From assembly GCF_000196015.1 (NCBI RefSeq), contig NC_007973.1:1798001-1862000 (forward strand): a DNA stretch of 64,000 bases, given 5' to 3'. Below are positions 1-7,906 of the stretch, piece by piece (positions within the stretch are counted from its first letter, which is position 1; the number at the start of each line of letters is the position of its first letter). The position numbers and the translations under genes are program-made. Under the pieces are notes generated by a model. That model had not been told where the DNA came from and made no database searches. It saw nothing but the letters and a program-made list of their open reading frames with translations. This stretch comes from Cupriavidus metallidurans CH34 (lineage in GTDB: Bacteria > Pseudomonadota > Gammaproteobacteria > Burkholderiales > Burkholderiaceae).

Positions 1-252
1 AGCAAGAACTGGATAATCGTTGACATTAAATACTTGTAGAGACTGCTCGGCAGCATCAGCTGCGTAAACAACCCGAGAGACTTCTGGTGTCACACCAGCA
101 ATTGCCTGCGGGTTCCACGCCTGCATAATCATCACACCGAAGATAATTACGAATCTAAGTGCATGGAACCCGGAGGGAAATCGCCAATCATTCCAGATTC
201 TTTTGATTCGAGTTGCGCGAATCTTCGGTTCGTCGCGCCCTATTGGGGACAT
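1..252 (-). CDS. Second periplasmic pilus chaperone, N-terminal part (cut by window edge)
   Basis: An open minus-strand frame starts at the ATG at 252 and runs off the left edge, giving 84 codons. An AAGG ribosome site lies about 10 nt upstream, 64 bp after the adhesin stop. Residues about 30-50 form a hydrophobic signal segment (LRFVIIFGVMIM). After it comes VTPEVSRVVYAADA followed by NVNDYPVL, the typical first beta-strands of a PapD-type chaperone (G-V-x-P-x-x-x-R-V-I/V-Y, then N-x-x-x-x-P-V-L). PapD-type chaperones hold fimbrial subunits in the periplasm by donor-strand complementation. As the last visible gene of the operon it would be a second chaperone, perhaps dedicated to the adhesin or to another subunit beyond the edge. 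The 30-residue stretch before the hydrophobic core is long, so a later start is possible. Confidence 0.75.
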   Translation of the reverse strand, partial: MSPIGRDEPKIRATRIKRIWNDWRFPSGFHALRFVIIFGVMIMQAWNPQAIAGVTPEVSRVVYAADAAEQSLQVFNVNDYPVLA

Positions 253-316
253 CGCTAATACACCTTGTAAGATAGGAGTGATTACTAATCTTTGAGTCCA
301 GATATAAGTAACATAG

Positions 317-1744
317 TCACTGGACCCGGACGATCACTTGGGCGGTTGCATTGAATCGCCCGGCAGTCACCGGCGTAACGCCAGGCGCGAACGCCTTGAG
401 GGTTGCATTGAAGGAGCGTGTATACGAAGTCACTCCGCCGCTCGCTGGCCCGTTCGCCGTTGCGTCGTTTAGCACGGAATCCCAACCGTCGATGGTACCG
501 CCTGTTGTAACGTACTGATTTGTGAGCAAGTTCAATGGCGTGCCGTTTGGTCTGGACAGTGCTACGCCTACACCAGTCGCAACACTCAGATCGGTACCAT
601 AGCCATCGGAGAGTAGATAAGTTACGCCACTTCCTGCAGTTTTCAGGCCTGCCGCGACGGCGCTTTGCGCATTGGCGGGCTGGACGAGCACTCCTAGAGC
701 AGTCTGATTCGCGGCTGTTCCACTTATGAACGCAGACAGTCCGGAAGGTGTTGAGCTCTGACACTGCATTTGTATAGTCACCGGCAGTTGTCTTGTGTTT
801 CCCTGATTCAGTTCCCGAACAGATATTATTGGAAAGCGTACTAAAGGTGTCGCGTTGGTTACCGCGCAGGTTGCAGCCCTTCTAACTGTGACCGTCTGGT
901 ACGCATTGATTGCGCCTGGCCATGTGCTATACCAGCCTGAATAGTTGGATGCGGAGTCAGCGCCTACAGCAAGGTTGCCTTTGATGACCGTCCCAGTGGC
1001 TCCCCCGACGAAGGCGACATATCCTTGTGGCTGAGATTGCGCCCAGCTTCCTGTGCCATTCGTACCACCAGATTGGCAAACCGTACACTGAAACATCTCC
1101 AGCTTGTATTGGCTGAAGTTTTTTGCTTTGACGAGAATCCATCCCTGAGTGTCACGGTCGAGGCCGGTTAGGGGCCGGGCTTTCCAGGCCCGACTAAGAT
1201 AATCGCCTGTAGCAATATTTGTTATCCGTGACGCGACCCCCGTATAGTACGAAAGGTAGGTTCCCGGGATGCCAGATTGCGCACTTACGTCAGTTGCGCC
1301 CGCGTAAGCGGCATCGCCGTTTGTCGCATAGTACTCGTACAAGGTTCCATCTGCATCCGGAGAGCATCGGAACAATACCTGCTCAGGGCTATAGCTTCCA
1401 ACGCCACTTCCCCCGAGGTTATTGATTGACGAAACGCCGCTTCCAAGCAGCGTGCCATCTGGTACCAAAGCGGGTATGTTGACCGAGATGGTCATGGGAT
1501 ACGCGCCTTGCCCTGCCGTATCGGCTGCGCCAATCCAGCTCCTCGCAACAGTACCGGGATCGGTATAGAGGTAGGAGTTTGGATTCGTTGTCGTTCCCGT
1601 GATCGCCCAGCATCCTTTGGATGTCGACTGTGCCAACGCCAACATTGGTCCTGCTATACCGACAATAAAGAGCAGTGCAGCAAGTGAAGGAATGAGATTT
1701 CCTTCCCCGAAACGAATAGTGAATATCTGTAAGCGGCGGATCAT
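317..1744 (-). CDS. Fimbrial tip adhesin-like protein, two-domain
   Basis: A 475-residue secreted protein with an N-terminal signal sequence (LAALLFIVGIAGPMLALAQ). It is far longer than a pilin (~180 aa). Its C-terminal ~180 residues look like a fimbrial subunit fold: a cysteine pair (CAVTNATP... and ...MQCQS) and a final beta-strand ending GRFNATAQVIVRVQ, the usual subunit terminus recognised by chaperones. The N-terminal ~280 residues would be the ligand-binding lectin-like domain; I do not recognise its specificity. It starts 6 bp after the usher stop, so it is co-transcribed with usher and chaperone. Position and size make tip adhesin the best call, but this is inference from family architecture. 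Confidence 0.7.
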   Translation of the reverse strand: MIRRLQIFTIRFGEGNLIPSLAALLFIVGIAGPMLALAQSTSKGCWAITGTTTNPNSYLYTDPGTVARSWIGAADTAGQGAYPMTISVNIPALVPDGTLLGSGVSSINNLGGSGVGSYSPEQVLFRCSPDADGTLYEYYATNGDAAYAGATDVSAQSGIPGTYLSYYTGVASRITNIATGDYLSRAWKARPLTGLDRDTQGWILVKAKNFSQYKLEMFQCTVCQSGGTNGTGSWAQSQPQGYVAFVGGATGTVIKGNLAVGADSASNYSGWYSTWPGAINAYQTVTVRRAATCAVTNATPLVRFPIISVRELNQGNTRQLPVTIQMQCQSSTPSGLSAFISGTAANQTALGVLVQPANAQSAVAAGLKTAGSGVTYLLSDGYGTDLSVATGVGVALSRPNGTPLNLLTNQYVTTGGTIDGWDSVLNDATANGPASGGVTSYTRSFNATLKAFAPGVTPVTAGRFNATAQVIVRVQ

Positions 1745-1750
1745 GGGCGG

Positions 1751-4540
1751 TTATTCCGAGTTCCTGCCGGTTTCGGCAGATGTATTTGCCATTGACATTT
1801 GCTCTTGAACTCGCACGGCAGTTTTTTCCGTGTGAGCTGAACGGCATTTCCCCTCAAAGCGCTGCATTACGTTCTTCGCATCTGCTGTCTTGAGGTCATA
1901 GCTGATGACGCACAGATCCTCCTTCCGTTCGCCCCATTTGACGGTCAGTGTGCCTCGGTCGTCTGGCACACGCGCATAGACTTGATTGCCTTGGCCAACG
2001 ACGCCAATCGTCGCGCCAGTACTGTCGAGAACAGTAGCGCCAAACGGCAACGGTTCTCCATCTGCACCCGTAGCGGTTATCAGCACTGCATGACCAGTGA
2101 GAGTCGTGAACTTGAGCAGTACAGAGGATCCGGCATATGGCGCGATCCTGACTTGGTTGCCAGTTAGTTCTGCGTTTGGATTGATTCCCTTGGAATCGAG
2201 CGCCACGTCGTTGTAGCGATATGGAGTTAGCGAAGGCACTATTGCGAAGCCGAACCGGTCCACGAATGTCCCTGGGGCATTACGCACTGCCGCACCTTCC
2301 GCACCTTTTGCTTCGATGACTCCGAAGGTATCGCTGAGGTATCTCCCAAGGGTGATGCCACCTCCGTGCACAACTGCGGCGCCGCGTGCATTCGCACCAG
2401 CCTGCCAATAGTTGTTGCCCTGCGAGTAGTTTGCACCGACTGTTACTGCGGACAGGTTCTTCTGCAGGTTGCCACTGAAGCTGCGCGATTCGTTTTGGGT
2501 CTGCCCGGAGACAGCGAATCCATAGCTCAGCGTCTGTGCCGTATCGGCGACGCCGCTTACGGATGTCTGATATGACACGCCTTGATCCGTGCTGTGTGCC
2601 ACGCTGCCAGATACTGAAGCAGAGCGAGCCCCAAAATCGAGAGGTATGGAAACCGTAAACATCACGGCATTGGTCAACCTAGGCGGCGAACCTGGTGGCA
2701 TCGCGCCGCCAATCAGGCCAGGAGTATTCCCACCGTAGAGGATGCCCGTTTGTTGGCGGATTACCGACAAATTGTAGCTGATGCGCCGATAATGGTTGTT
2801 GTAGCTGAGCTGGAATTGCGTATCGCGTGATCTTGAACCGTAAAAGCTACTGGTCGAAGCCGATAAAGACAATGAACCGAATTGGTTGAGATTCTGATTG
2901 GCATTGACGGTGAATTGATCCCGCTGATTATAAGTACCAGAAGTCCAATTTGTTCCGTTCTGCCAAGCTGCACGAGAGTTGATCGCATCAATAAAATCTC
3001 GATAGCCCTTTGTTGAATAGCGATAGCCTGCCAACGTGAACGTCGTCATTGTTTGCTGGATCGTATGACTGTAGTTGACGGAGCTACGCCAGCCGTTCAG
3101 CTGATTGCCTTGCGGATCTCGCGCTCTCGACCAAGCTGTGTTCAGACCGAATGCTCCGAGGTTTGTGCCAAACACGACTCCGCCAAGCACAGACTGATAG
3201 TCAGGTGAAACTCGCGCGCCGCCGTTTGCCGTCAGTAAATTGGTCACACCGCGTTCATAAGTGACATCGACAAATTTCGCGTGCGAGTCTGCCATCTGTC
3301 GTACTTGGCCAAGCGTCAGACTGTAGTGCGACAGGCCAGGGCGAAGTGAATTCGGTACCGCCGAAAACGGCACAGCGAACGTGGTGACTTCCCCATTGGC
3401 TTCAAATACCTGTACGGTCAGATTTCCTTGGTAGCTTGTCGGATTGAGATCTTTGATTGAAAACGGACCTGGCGCTACCGTGGTCTGATAGATCATTTGA
3501 CCGTTCTGGCTGACTACGACGCGCGCGTTCGTATTCGCCACCCCGTTGACCACAGGCGCATACCCTCGCATTGAATCCGACAACATACGGTCATCGCTTT
3601 CGATGTGCACGCCGGTATATCCCACCGCGCTTAGGAGATTGCCCCCGGTGAAGCTCTGCCCAACGACGAGGTTGCTGCGCAGTGAGACTAGTGGCCGCTC
3701 CGCATAGGTGCGGATATTGTTCCAATTAGAGCGGCTTTCCCCAAGTCCACTTGTGTACGTGTAAGTCGATTGTTGGTGAAGACGCCACAGTCCAACGTTC
3801 AGACCCGCATTTATGCCTGCGTAAGCGGAGTTTGTCCGAGCGCCATAGGCTGACGAAGTGTAGTAGTTGGTGTCGTAGTTGACATATCCCATCGTCTGCC
3901 CGGCATTGAGATTGGCCGAGTCGACGAAACCGCGTGGCACTTGTTTCATCTGTGCCTGAGGAACGCTGATATCCAGGCGCAAGCGGGGAAGGTCAAACGA
4001 AGTAGATGCCCCCGGCACGCGGCGCTCAAGCGGCACACATTTCCCGGCTTGAGGAACAGGTGCCAGAGCTTCCGGAGCGGGCGCAGCCTGCTCCCTGGTT
4101 GGGGGAAGCGACCGAATCGATGTGCTTCCAGTTGCATTGCCGCCATCAAGGAGTATGCCACTGGAGGTCAGGAACTCGTCGTTCAAACAAGGGCCAACAT
4201 CATCGCCTTCCATGACTCGGAAATCGATCGGCTTGCGAGCTGCGAAAACACCATTGACGTAGATGTCGACTGGATAAACGCCGGGCTCTACCGAACTTGC
4301 CTTGTTGAATCGTTCGATGTTGGCCACACCGAGCGATGAACCAAGAAGCAGTTTGCTATCGAAGTTGTACGCCAGAATCGCGCCGCCAGACACCTGCTTG
4401 TCACTGTTGACTGGAGCCGCCACAGCCTGCAACGCTGGTACGGCAATGCCTAGCGCACTCAGTATTGCGGAAAGCAGAACTGTTTTGTTATGCCTCCAAT
4501 TCGCGGAATCACGAAAGCCACGGGCTCCCCGGTTAACCAT
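1751..4540 (-). CDS. Fimbrial outer-membrane usher protein (PapC/FimD family)
   Basis: About 929 residues, normal usher length. After a signal peptide (ILSALGIAVPALQAVAA) the order is N-terminal periplasmic domain (YNFDSKLLLGSSLGVANIERFN), a 24-strand beta-barrel rich in Tyr/Asn/Ser, the plug region, and C-terminal domains with CVISYDL near the end. Ushers accept chaperone-subunit complexes and thread the growing fimbria through the outer membrane. I chose the ATG at 4540: it lies one base after the chaperone stop (TAA) and has GAAGG about 12 nt upstream. A longer frame would need a TTG at 4558 inside the chaperone gene. The coding sequence uses many A/T-ending codons, unlike genes right of 7.9 kb. 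Confidence 0.92.
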   Translation of the reverse strand: MVNRGARGFRDSANWRHNKTVLLSAILSALGIAVPALQAVAAPVNSDKQVSGGAILAYNFDSKLLLGSSLGVANIERFNKASSVEPGVYPVDIYVNGVFAARKPIDFRVMEGDDVGPCLNDEFLTSSGILLDGGNATGSTSIRSLPPTREQAAPAPEALAPVPQAGKCVPLERRVPGASTSFDLPRLRLDISVPQAQMKQVPRGFVDSANLNAGQTMGYVNYDTNYYTSSAYGARTNSAYAGINAGLNVGLWRLHQQSTYTYTSGLGESRSNWNNIRTYAERPLVSLRSNLVVGQSFTGGNLLSAVGYTGVHIESDDRMLSDSMRGYAPVVNGVANTNARVVVSQNGQMIYQTTVAPGPFSIKDLNPTSYQGNLTVQVFEANGEVTTFAVPFSAVPNSLRPGLSHYSLTLGQVRQMADSHAKFVDVTYERGVTNLLTANGGARVSPDYQSVLGGVVFGTNLGAFGLNTAWSRARDPQGNQLNGWRSSVNYSHTIQQTMTTFTLAGYRYSTKGYRDFIDAINSRAAWQNGTNWTSGTYNQRDQFTVNANQNLNQFGSLSLSASTSSFYGSRSRDTQFQLSYNNHYRRISYNLSVIRQQTGILYGGNTPGLIGGAMPPGSPPRLTNAVMFTVSIPLDFGARSASVSGSVAHSTDQGVSYQTSVSGVADTAQTLSYGFAVSGQTQNESRSFSGNLQKNLSAVTVGANYSQGNNYWQAGANARGAAVVHGGGITLGRYLSDTFGVIEAKGAEGAAVRNAPGTFVDRFGFAIVPSLTPYRYNDVALDSKGINPNAELTGNQVRIAPYAGSSVLLKFTTLTGHAVLITATGADGEPLPFGATVLDSTGATIGVVGQGNQVYARVPDDRGTLTVKWGERKEDLCVISYDLKTADAKNVMQRFEGKCRSAHTEKTAVRVQEQMSMANTSAETGRNSE

Positions 4541-4541
4541 T

Positions 4542-5300
4542 TTAGTGCACGCCTTCAACTGTTACCGGATGCTCCGATTCGCGAACTGCGCCGTAGTCAT
4601 CTACATACTGCACCTTCGTGCGGATGGGCGATTTTTCAATAGGACAACGCCCCTTTACACTCCACTCCAGTTGGGAGTAGGGAGGGATCATGCCAGGGGT
4701 GAATGTCGCCACGTCTCCCCCGCAATTTAAATTCCCGCTCGCGAGCGATATGTGGTAGCTGGATTCGTTCTTGGCAACGATACTTACGTCAGCGCCTTGT
4801 CGAACTATCTGAAAGCTGAGCTTCTCGATTGCCTTCTGAGGACTTCCTTCTATATCAGTCGGTCGGTAGAGTATCTTGATTCTGTTGCGTAGCATTACCA
4901 GCATCTGATTCTGGTTTGCATATGTCGCATTTAACGAAGGAATCTCCAGGGTGTTCAAATAAAAGACAGATTCACGGTCTTTAGGTAAATCCTTACCCAT
5001 ATATAGAAGGCGAATTGTCTGGCCCGCGTTGGGGCCAATGCGGAATACCGGTGGAGTTACAATAAAAGGCGCGTCAGCAGTTTTTGGAGTGGATTGCTCG
5101 TTTCCAGAGTCAACCCATACTTGCATCACGCTGGGGCTGCTTCCTTGGTTAGTGAACTGCAGACTTTCTCCCGGCGACCGCCCGTCGTAGATCACGCGGG
5201 TGCCCGTCAGGGTTACGCTGCCGATGGCGACACCTGCTTGTAATGCAAGCGCGACGCTTAGCGCGGCGCATAGAGCAGGTATGGGGTGACGCGTGGCCAT
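4542..5300 (-). CDS. Periplasmic pilus chaperone (PapD/FimC family)
   Basis: A 252-residue protein with a signal peptide (ALCAALSVALALQAGVAIG), then an immunoglobulin-like domain beginning VTLTGTRVIYDG. Family hallmarks are VFYLNTLEIP and NRIKILYRP, the conserved strand and basic residues that anchor the subunit carboxylate, followed by a second domain ending KVQYVDDYGA. It caps fimbrial subunits in the periplasm and delivers them to the usher. It lies between pilin and usher, the usual order. The usher ATG follows its stop directly, implying translational coupling. The short loop before the G1 strand suggests an FGS-type chaperone, but this was judged by eye only. Confidence 0.92.
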   Translation of the reverse strand: MATRHPIPALCAALSVALALQAGVAIGSVTLTGTRVIYDGRSPGESLQFTNQGSSPSVMQVWVDSGNEQSTPKTADAPFIVTPPVFRIGPNAGQTIRLLYMGKDLPKDRESVFYLNTLEIPSLNATYANQNQMLVMLRNRIKILYRPTDIEGSPQKAIEKLSFQIVRQGADVSIVAKNESSYHISLASGNLNCGGDVATFTPGMIPPYSQLEWSVKGRCPIEKSPIRTKVQYVDDYGAVRESEHPVTVEGVH

Positions 5301-5330
5301 TTCAACAACTCTCAGTTTTCTCCGTCCGCA

Positions 5331-5368
5331 AGCTCCTGAGCCTGTCCGAAAAGATAGGCCCAGGAACT
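5331..5368 (-). terminator. Pilin-chaperone intercistronic stem-loop
   Basis: Arms 5331-5343 and 5356-5368 form a 13-bp stem with a 12-nt loop. Two positions pair only as G-U in the minus-strand transcript; in a plus transcript they would be C-A mismatches. The hairpin therefore fits an RNA read in the operon direction. There is no U-tract, so it is more likely an mRNA-stabilising or attenuating hairpin that keeps pilin mRNA in excess over downstream genes than a full terminator. Confidence 0.6.
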
Positions 5369-5379
5369 CCGGTCGCTAT

Positions 5380-5919
5380 TTACAGATAACTCACTGCATA
5401 CTGGACGCTACCCAGCACCGAACCGGAAGTTGCACCGCCTGGCTCTGAGATGTACCGAACGGCGAAATCATGCGTTGCTGATGTGGCACCGATTGGCAAC
5501 GAGAGACCGGCGGCGGCGTAGCCACCGGGATTGTTCAGGTTGAAAGGCGCAGACGGCGTCGTCGGATCAAGCAACTGCAGAGCTACATTCGTAGCTGTGC
5601 CGGTATTGCCGAGGTTGCCGGCAGCCGTAACTTGGTTACCCACGAAGACAGTCTTGATTGCTTGCGCGGAGGTTGTCGGCGCTACACAGCCATTCACACC
5701 CACAGTGAAAGACGTCGTTCCTGCAGTTGCGCCCGCAGTCGTCAATACTGTCGATGAGACGGTTGGCAGCAGAACTGTCGAGTTGGCCGCGTTACCGTTG
5801 ATCGTGACCTGGCAGGTTTGATCCGTAACTTCCCCTTGGAAATTGATCGTATTCCCACTGGCCGCATGAGCCATAATCGGTGCGACAGATGCTACTAGAA
5901 TAATAAAATGCTTTTTCAT
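5380..5919 (-). CDS. Type 1-like fimbrial major subunit (pilin)
   Basis: A 179-residue pilin. The signal peptide is MKKHFIILVASVAPIMAHA, with cleavage near residue 19-20. The mature N-terminal strand GNTINFQGEV is the likely donor strand. A single disulfide pair is expected between Cys36 (DQTCQV) and Cys78 (NGCVA). The C-terminus VQYAVSYL has the alternating hydrophobic pattern and penultimate aromatic region bound by chaperones. As first gene of the minus-strand operon, followed by a stem-loop, it fits the abundant shaft subunit. Its A/T-rich codons resemble those of the usher and differ from the core genes. Confidence 0.93.
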   Translation of the reverse strand: MKKHFIILVASVAPIMAHAASGNTINFQGEVTDQTCQVTINGNAANSTVLLPTVSSTVLTTAGATAGTTSFTVGVNGCVAPTTSAQAIKTVFVGNQVTAAGNLGNTGTATNVALQLLDPTTPSAPFNLNNPGGYAAAGLSLPIGATSATHDFAVRYISEPGGATSGSVLGSVQYAVSYL

Positions 5920-5974
5920 GATCTCATTTCGTTTGATAATTGATATTAATCCCCACCTGGCAAGTGGTCGTTAT

Positions 5975-5995
5975 TTACTCCATATCGCCTCCTTA
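5975..5995 (-). promoter_or_regulatory. Strong Shine-Dalgarno with three-codon leader ORF upstream of the pilin
   Basis: On the minus strand a full TAAGGAGG (5988-5995) precedes ATG-GAG-TAA (5975-5983), a complete two-residue reading frame ending about 55 nt before the pilin ATG. The pilin's own ribosome site is weak by comparison. The element could be a minimal leader peptide, a standby ribosome site or a stabilising stall site, or it may be a relic. No function is known. Confidence 0.4.
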
Positions 5996-6630
5996 GTACG
6001 CATTCCTGAACCGAGACTACAGCTAGCTGTCTGCCAAGCGGCTCTCATCTGTCCTCTGATCGAATAACCTCTCGATTGAGATTTACTCACTTCGCCCATC
6101 GACAAACCTTCACTTATACAGATAGCGGTTCCTGGAAATATAAAAATCTTGGGGCATTTGTATTATTCGCTGCAGGTAATGTTGGAGGCGCGCTCTGAAA
6201 TTCGATCTATTAGATACTCCGACTGGGCCGTCATCACTGAGCTCGGAAACGCGGGTTGTCGAGTATGGAAAAGACAACGTTGCTGGATAGGCTTTGCGTC
6301 TAGGCTGGCTGGTGATAAGGAAATCTGTAATGGCCGTGCGGCGACCACCGGGGCCGCCACAAGCGCCGCGGGAGAGCATTTCAGTTTCATAGTGCGGCCT
6401 CAGGGGGGAATAGCGCCTCATTCACGCAAACCGATACGGCATTGGTGAGAACCCGCCGGATTGCTTAGTCAAGGGGATTCGCAGCAAGCACCAGCCTTGG
6501 GTAGGACTACCCTACGGGCGGGGCCGATCGGGAGGCCTACACAAAGAGCTCGGCGCCTGCTGATAACGGTGATTATCAGAGCGGAGATCCAAGTTGTTGT
6601 CTGCTACAAATCCTTGGAACAAATACTAGT

Positions 6631-6665
6631 TTCCTGGGAATTTGCGCGGACTAGGAAATTTCCGA
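6631..6665. promoter_or_regulatory. Tandem palindromes resembling NarL/LuxR-family response-regulator sites
   Basis: Two palindromes lie with centres about 23 bp apart: TTCCTGGGAA and TAGGAAATTTCCGA. The second has the inverted-heptad layout (TTTCCTA-like arms) known for BvgA, and partly resembles RcsB-type boxes. Both families control fimbriae elsewhere. They lie about 700 bp from the pilin start, so the target could equally be a lost gene to the right. Confidence 0.35.
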
Positions 6666-6822
6666 TTCCGGGGCTAGAGACATCGGATTCGCATCGGAAT
6701 CCATAAACCAGAATTAAAGATTGTTTAGATTACTGCACGCGCGCGTGCTCGGCGGGGGCACGCGAGGGGCGTTGCACCCCTCGATCGGTCAAAACCACTA
6801 GAGCCACCGGGGCGCGGCTAGC

Positions 6823-6840
6823 GGTTCTGTCGCGCTAAGG
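6823..6840. repeat. Left terminal inverted repeat of the IS6 element
   Basis: GGTTCTGTCGCGCTAAGG. It matches the reverse complement of 7645-7662 at 17 of 18 positions. Confidence 0.85.
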
Positions 6841-6888
6841 GTGCCGGGGTGAGATTTCAGCAGACATTGCCCGGAACGGAAGCGCGTC

Positions 6889-7607
6889 GTGAAGAAAGTA
6901 TCTGTGATAAAGGAGCTGCCTGCTGGCGTAGCGAAGGTGCTCAAGCGCCTGCACCATCCGCTGGACGTGATCTTGCTGTGTGTGCGCTGGTACGTGGCCT
7001 ATTCGCTGAGCCTGCGTGATCTGGAGGAGATGATGGCCGAGCGTGGCCTCGCGGTCGATCATTCGATGGTCCACCGCTGGGTCATCAAGCTACTGCCGCT
7101 GTTCGAGAAGGCGTTTCGTCGTCACAAGCGGTCGGTTAGCAAGAGCTGGCGCATGGACGAGACCTACCTCAAGGTGCGGGGCAAGTGGGCATACCTCTAT
7201 CGTGCCGTGGACAAAGCCGGCAACACCATCGACTTCCTGCTGTGTGCCCGCCGTGACAAGGTTGCGGCCCGGCGTTACTTCGAAAAGGCCATCGGCCAGA
7301 ACGGCGCTCCTGATACCGTGGCTATCGACAAAAGCGCGGCCAACCTGGCCGCGCTGCACGCCGTGAATGCGCATCGAGAGACGCCCATCAGGATCCGTCA
7401 GCGCAAGTACCTGAACAACATCGTCGAGCAGGACCATCGGGCCATCAAACGACGAGCACGACCCATGCTCGGGTTCAAGAATTTCCGTTGCGCGCGCATC
7501 CTTATCGGCGGCATCGAAACCATGCATATGATCGCCAAGGGCAGATGCGGGGACCCGAAGGCATTCGCTTGTCCGCCGCGCAGCAATTCCATTCCCTGGT
7601 TTCATAG
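6889..7607 (+). pseudogene. IS6-family transposase, frameshifted near the C-terminus
   Basis: From the GTG at 6889 the frame encodes an N-terminal helix-turn-helix (MMAERGLAVDHSMVHRW) and the DDE core: Asp90 (WRMDETYLKVRG), Asp147 (VAIDKSAAN) and Glu180 (NNIVEQDHR), followed by the family motif KRRARPMLGFKNF. At about 7538-7541 (KGR, expected KGQMRGPEGI) one base is missing. Adding one base restores a normal ending, IRLSAAQQFHSLVS, with a TAG at 7605-7607. As it stands the frame reads on past the right inverted repeat with an unrelated tail. The catalytic residues remain, so partial activity cannot be excluded, but the gene is most likely inactive. Confidence 0.85.
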
Positions 7608-7644
7608 ACCAGCGCACTCCAGCCCACCGGCTTCGACCAACCGG

Positions 7645-7662
7645 CCTTATCGCGACAGAACC
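7645..7662. repeat. Right terminal inverted repeat of the IS6 element
   Basis: It reads GGTTCTGTCGCGATAAGG on the minus strand; the single difference from the left end is A for C at position 13. Confidence 0.85.
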
Positions 7663-7906
7663 AAGGGCGCAGGTGCTCCAGCCTTTGGAATTCAGACACC
7701 ATTCGATAGCTCACGCGGCTCGTTGCTACTGCAATGGCAGGCCCGCTTAATGATCTTCGATGCCCTCTCACCCACTTCCAGATTTCACTCAGTGCCGGAG
7801 GCAATGCATCTTGGCAAAGTCGTGGTGGATCGCGGCTTCCGCCGCCCGCAAAGCTCATTGAGAGTCGACACCGCTTCATACCGGATCAACCTCGCAGGAG
7901 AAAGAC

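Larger units (their letters stand above)
5920..6822. other. Non-coding region between fimbrial operon and insertion sequence
   Basis: About 900 bp without a convincing gene. Open frames of 80-100 codons exist on both strands but lack ribosome sites, family motifs and codon bias. The part next to the pilin must hold the operon promoter. The distal part holds several dyads: GGGTAG-N2-CTACCC (6499-6512), TTCC-TG-GGAA (6631-6640), TAGGAAA-TTTCCGA (6652-6665) and GGATTC-N6-GAATCC (6685-6702). Such density suggests a regulatory region or the remains of a divergent regulator promoter whose gene was lost at the insertion sequence. Confidence 0.5.
6823..7662 (+). mobile_element. IS6-family insertion sequence, complete ends
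   Basis: An 840-bp element bounded by inverted repeats GGTTCTGTCGCGCTAAGG (left, 6823-6840) and its complement with one change (right, 7645-7662), 17 of 18 positions matching. It encodes one DDE transposase of IS6 type. The 8-bp flanks (CGGCTAGC left, AAGGGCGC right) do not match, so there is no target duplication. This is common for IS6 elements that moved by cointegrate formation or mediated a deletion. The element marks the border between the A/T-richer fimbrial operon and the G+C-rich remainder. Confidence 0.88.

Noticed and set aside
6110..6706. Open frames of 80-103 codons on both strands in the fimbrial upstream region
   Set aside because: No ribosome sites, no codon bias, no motifs; several overlap one another in opposite directions.
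7663..7906. Possible coding remnant right of the insertion sequence
   Set aside because: Minus-strand frame reaching 7879 crosses the IS end and resembles no family; treated as unexplained 245-bp spacer.
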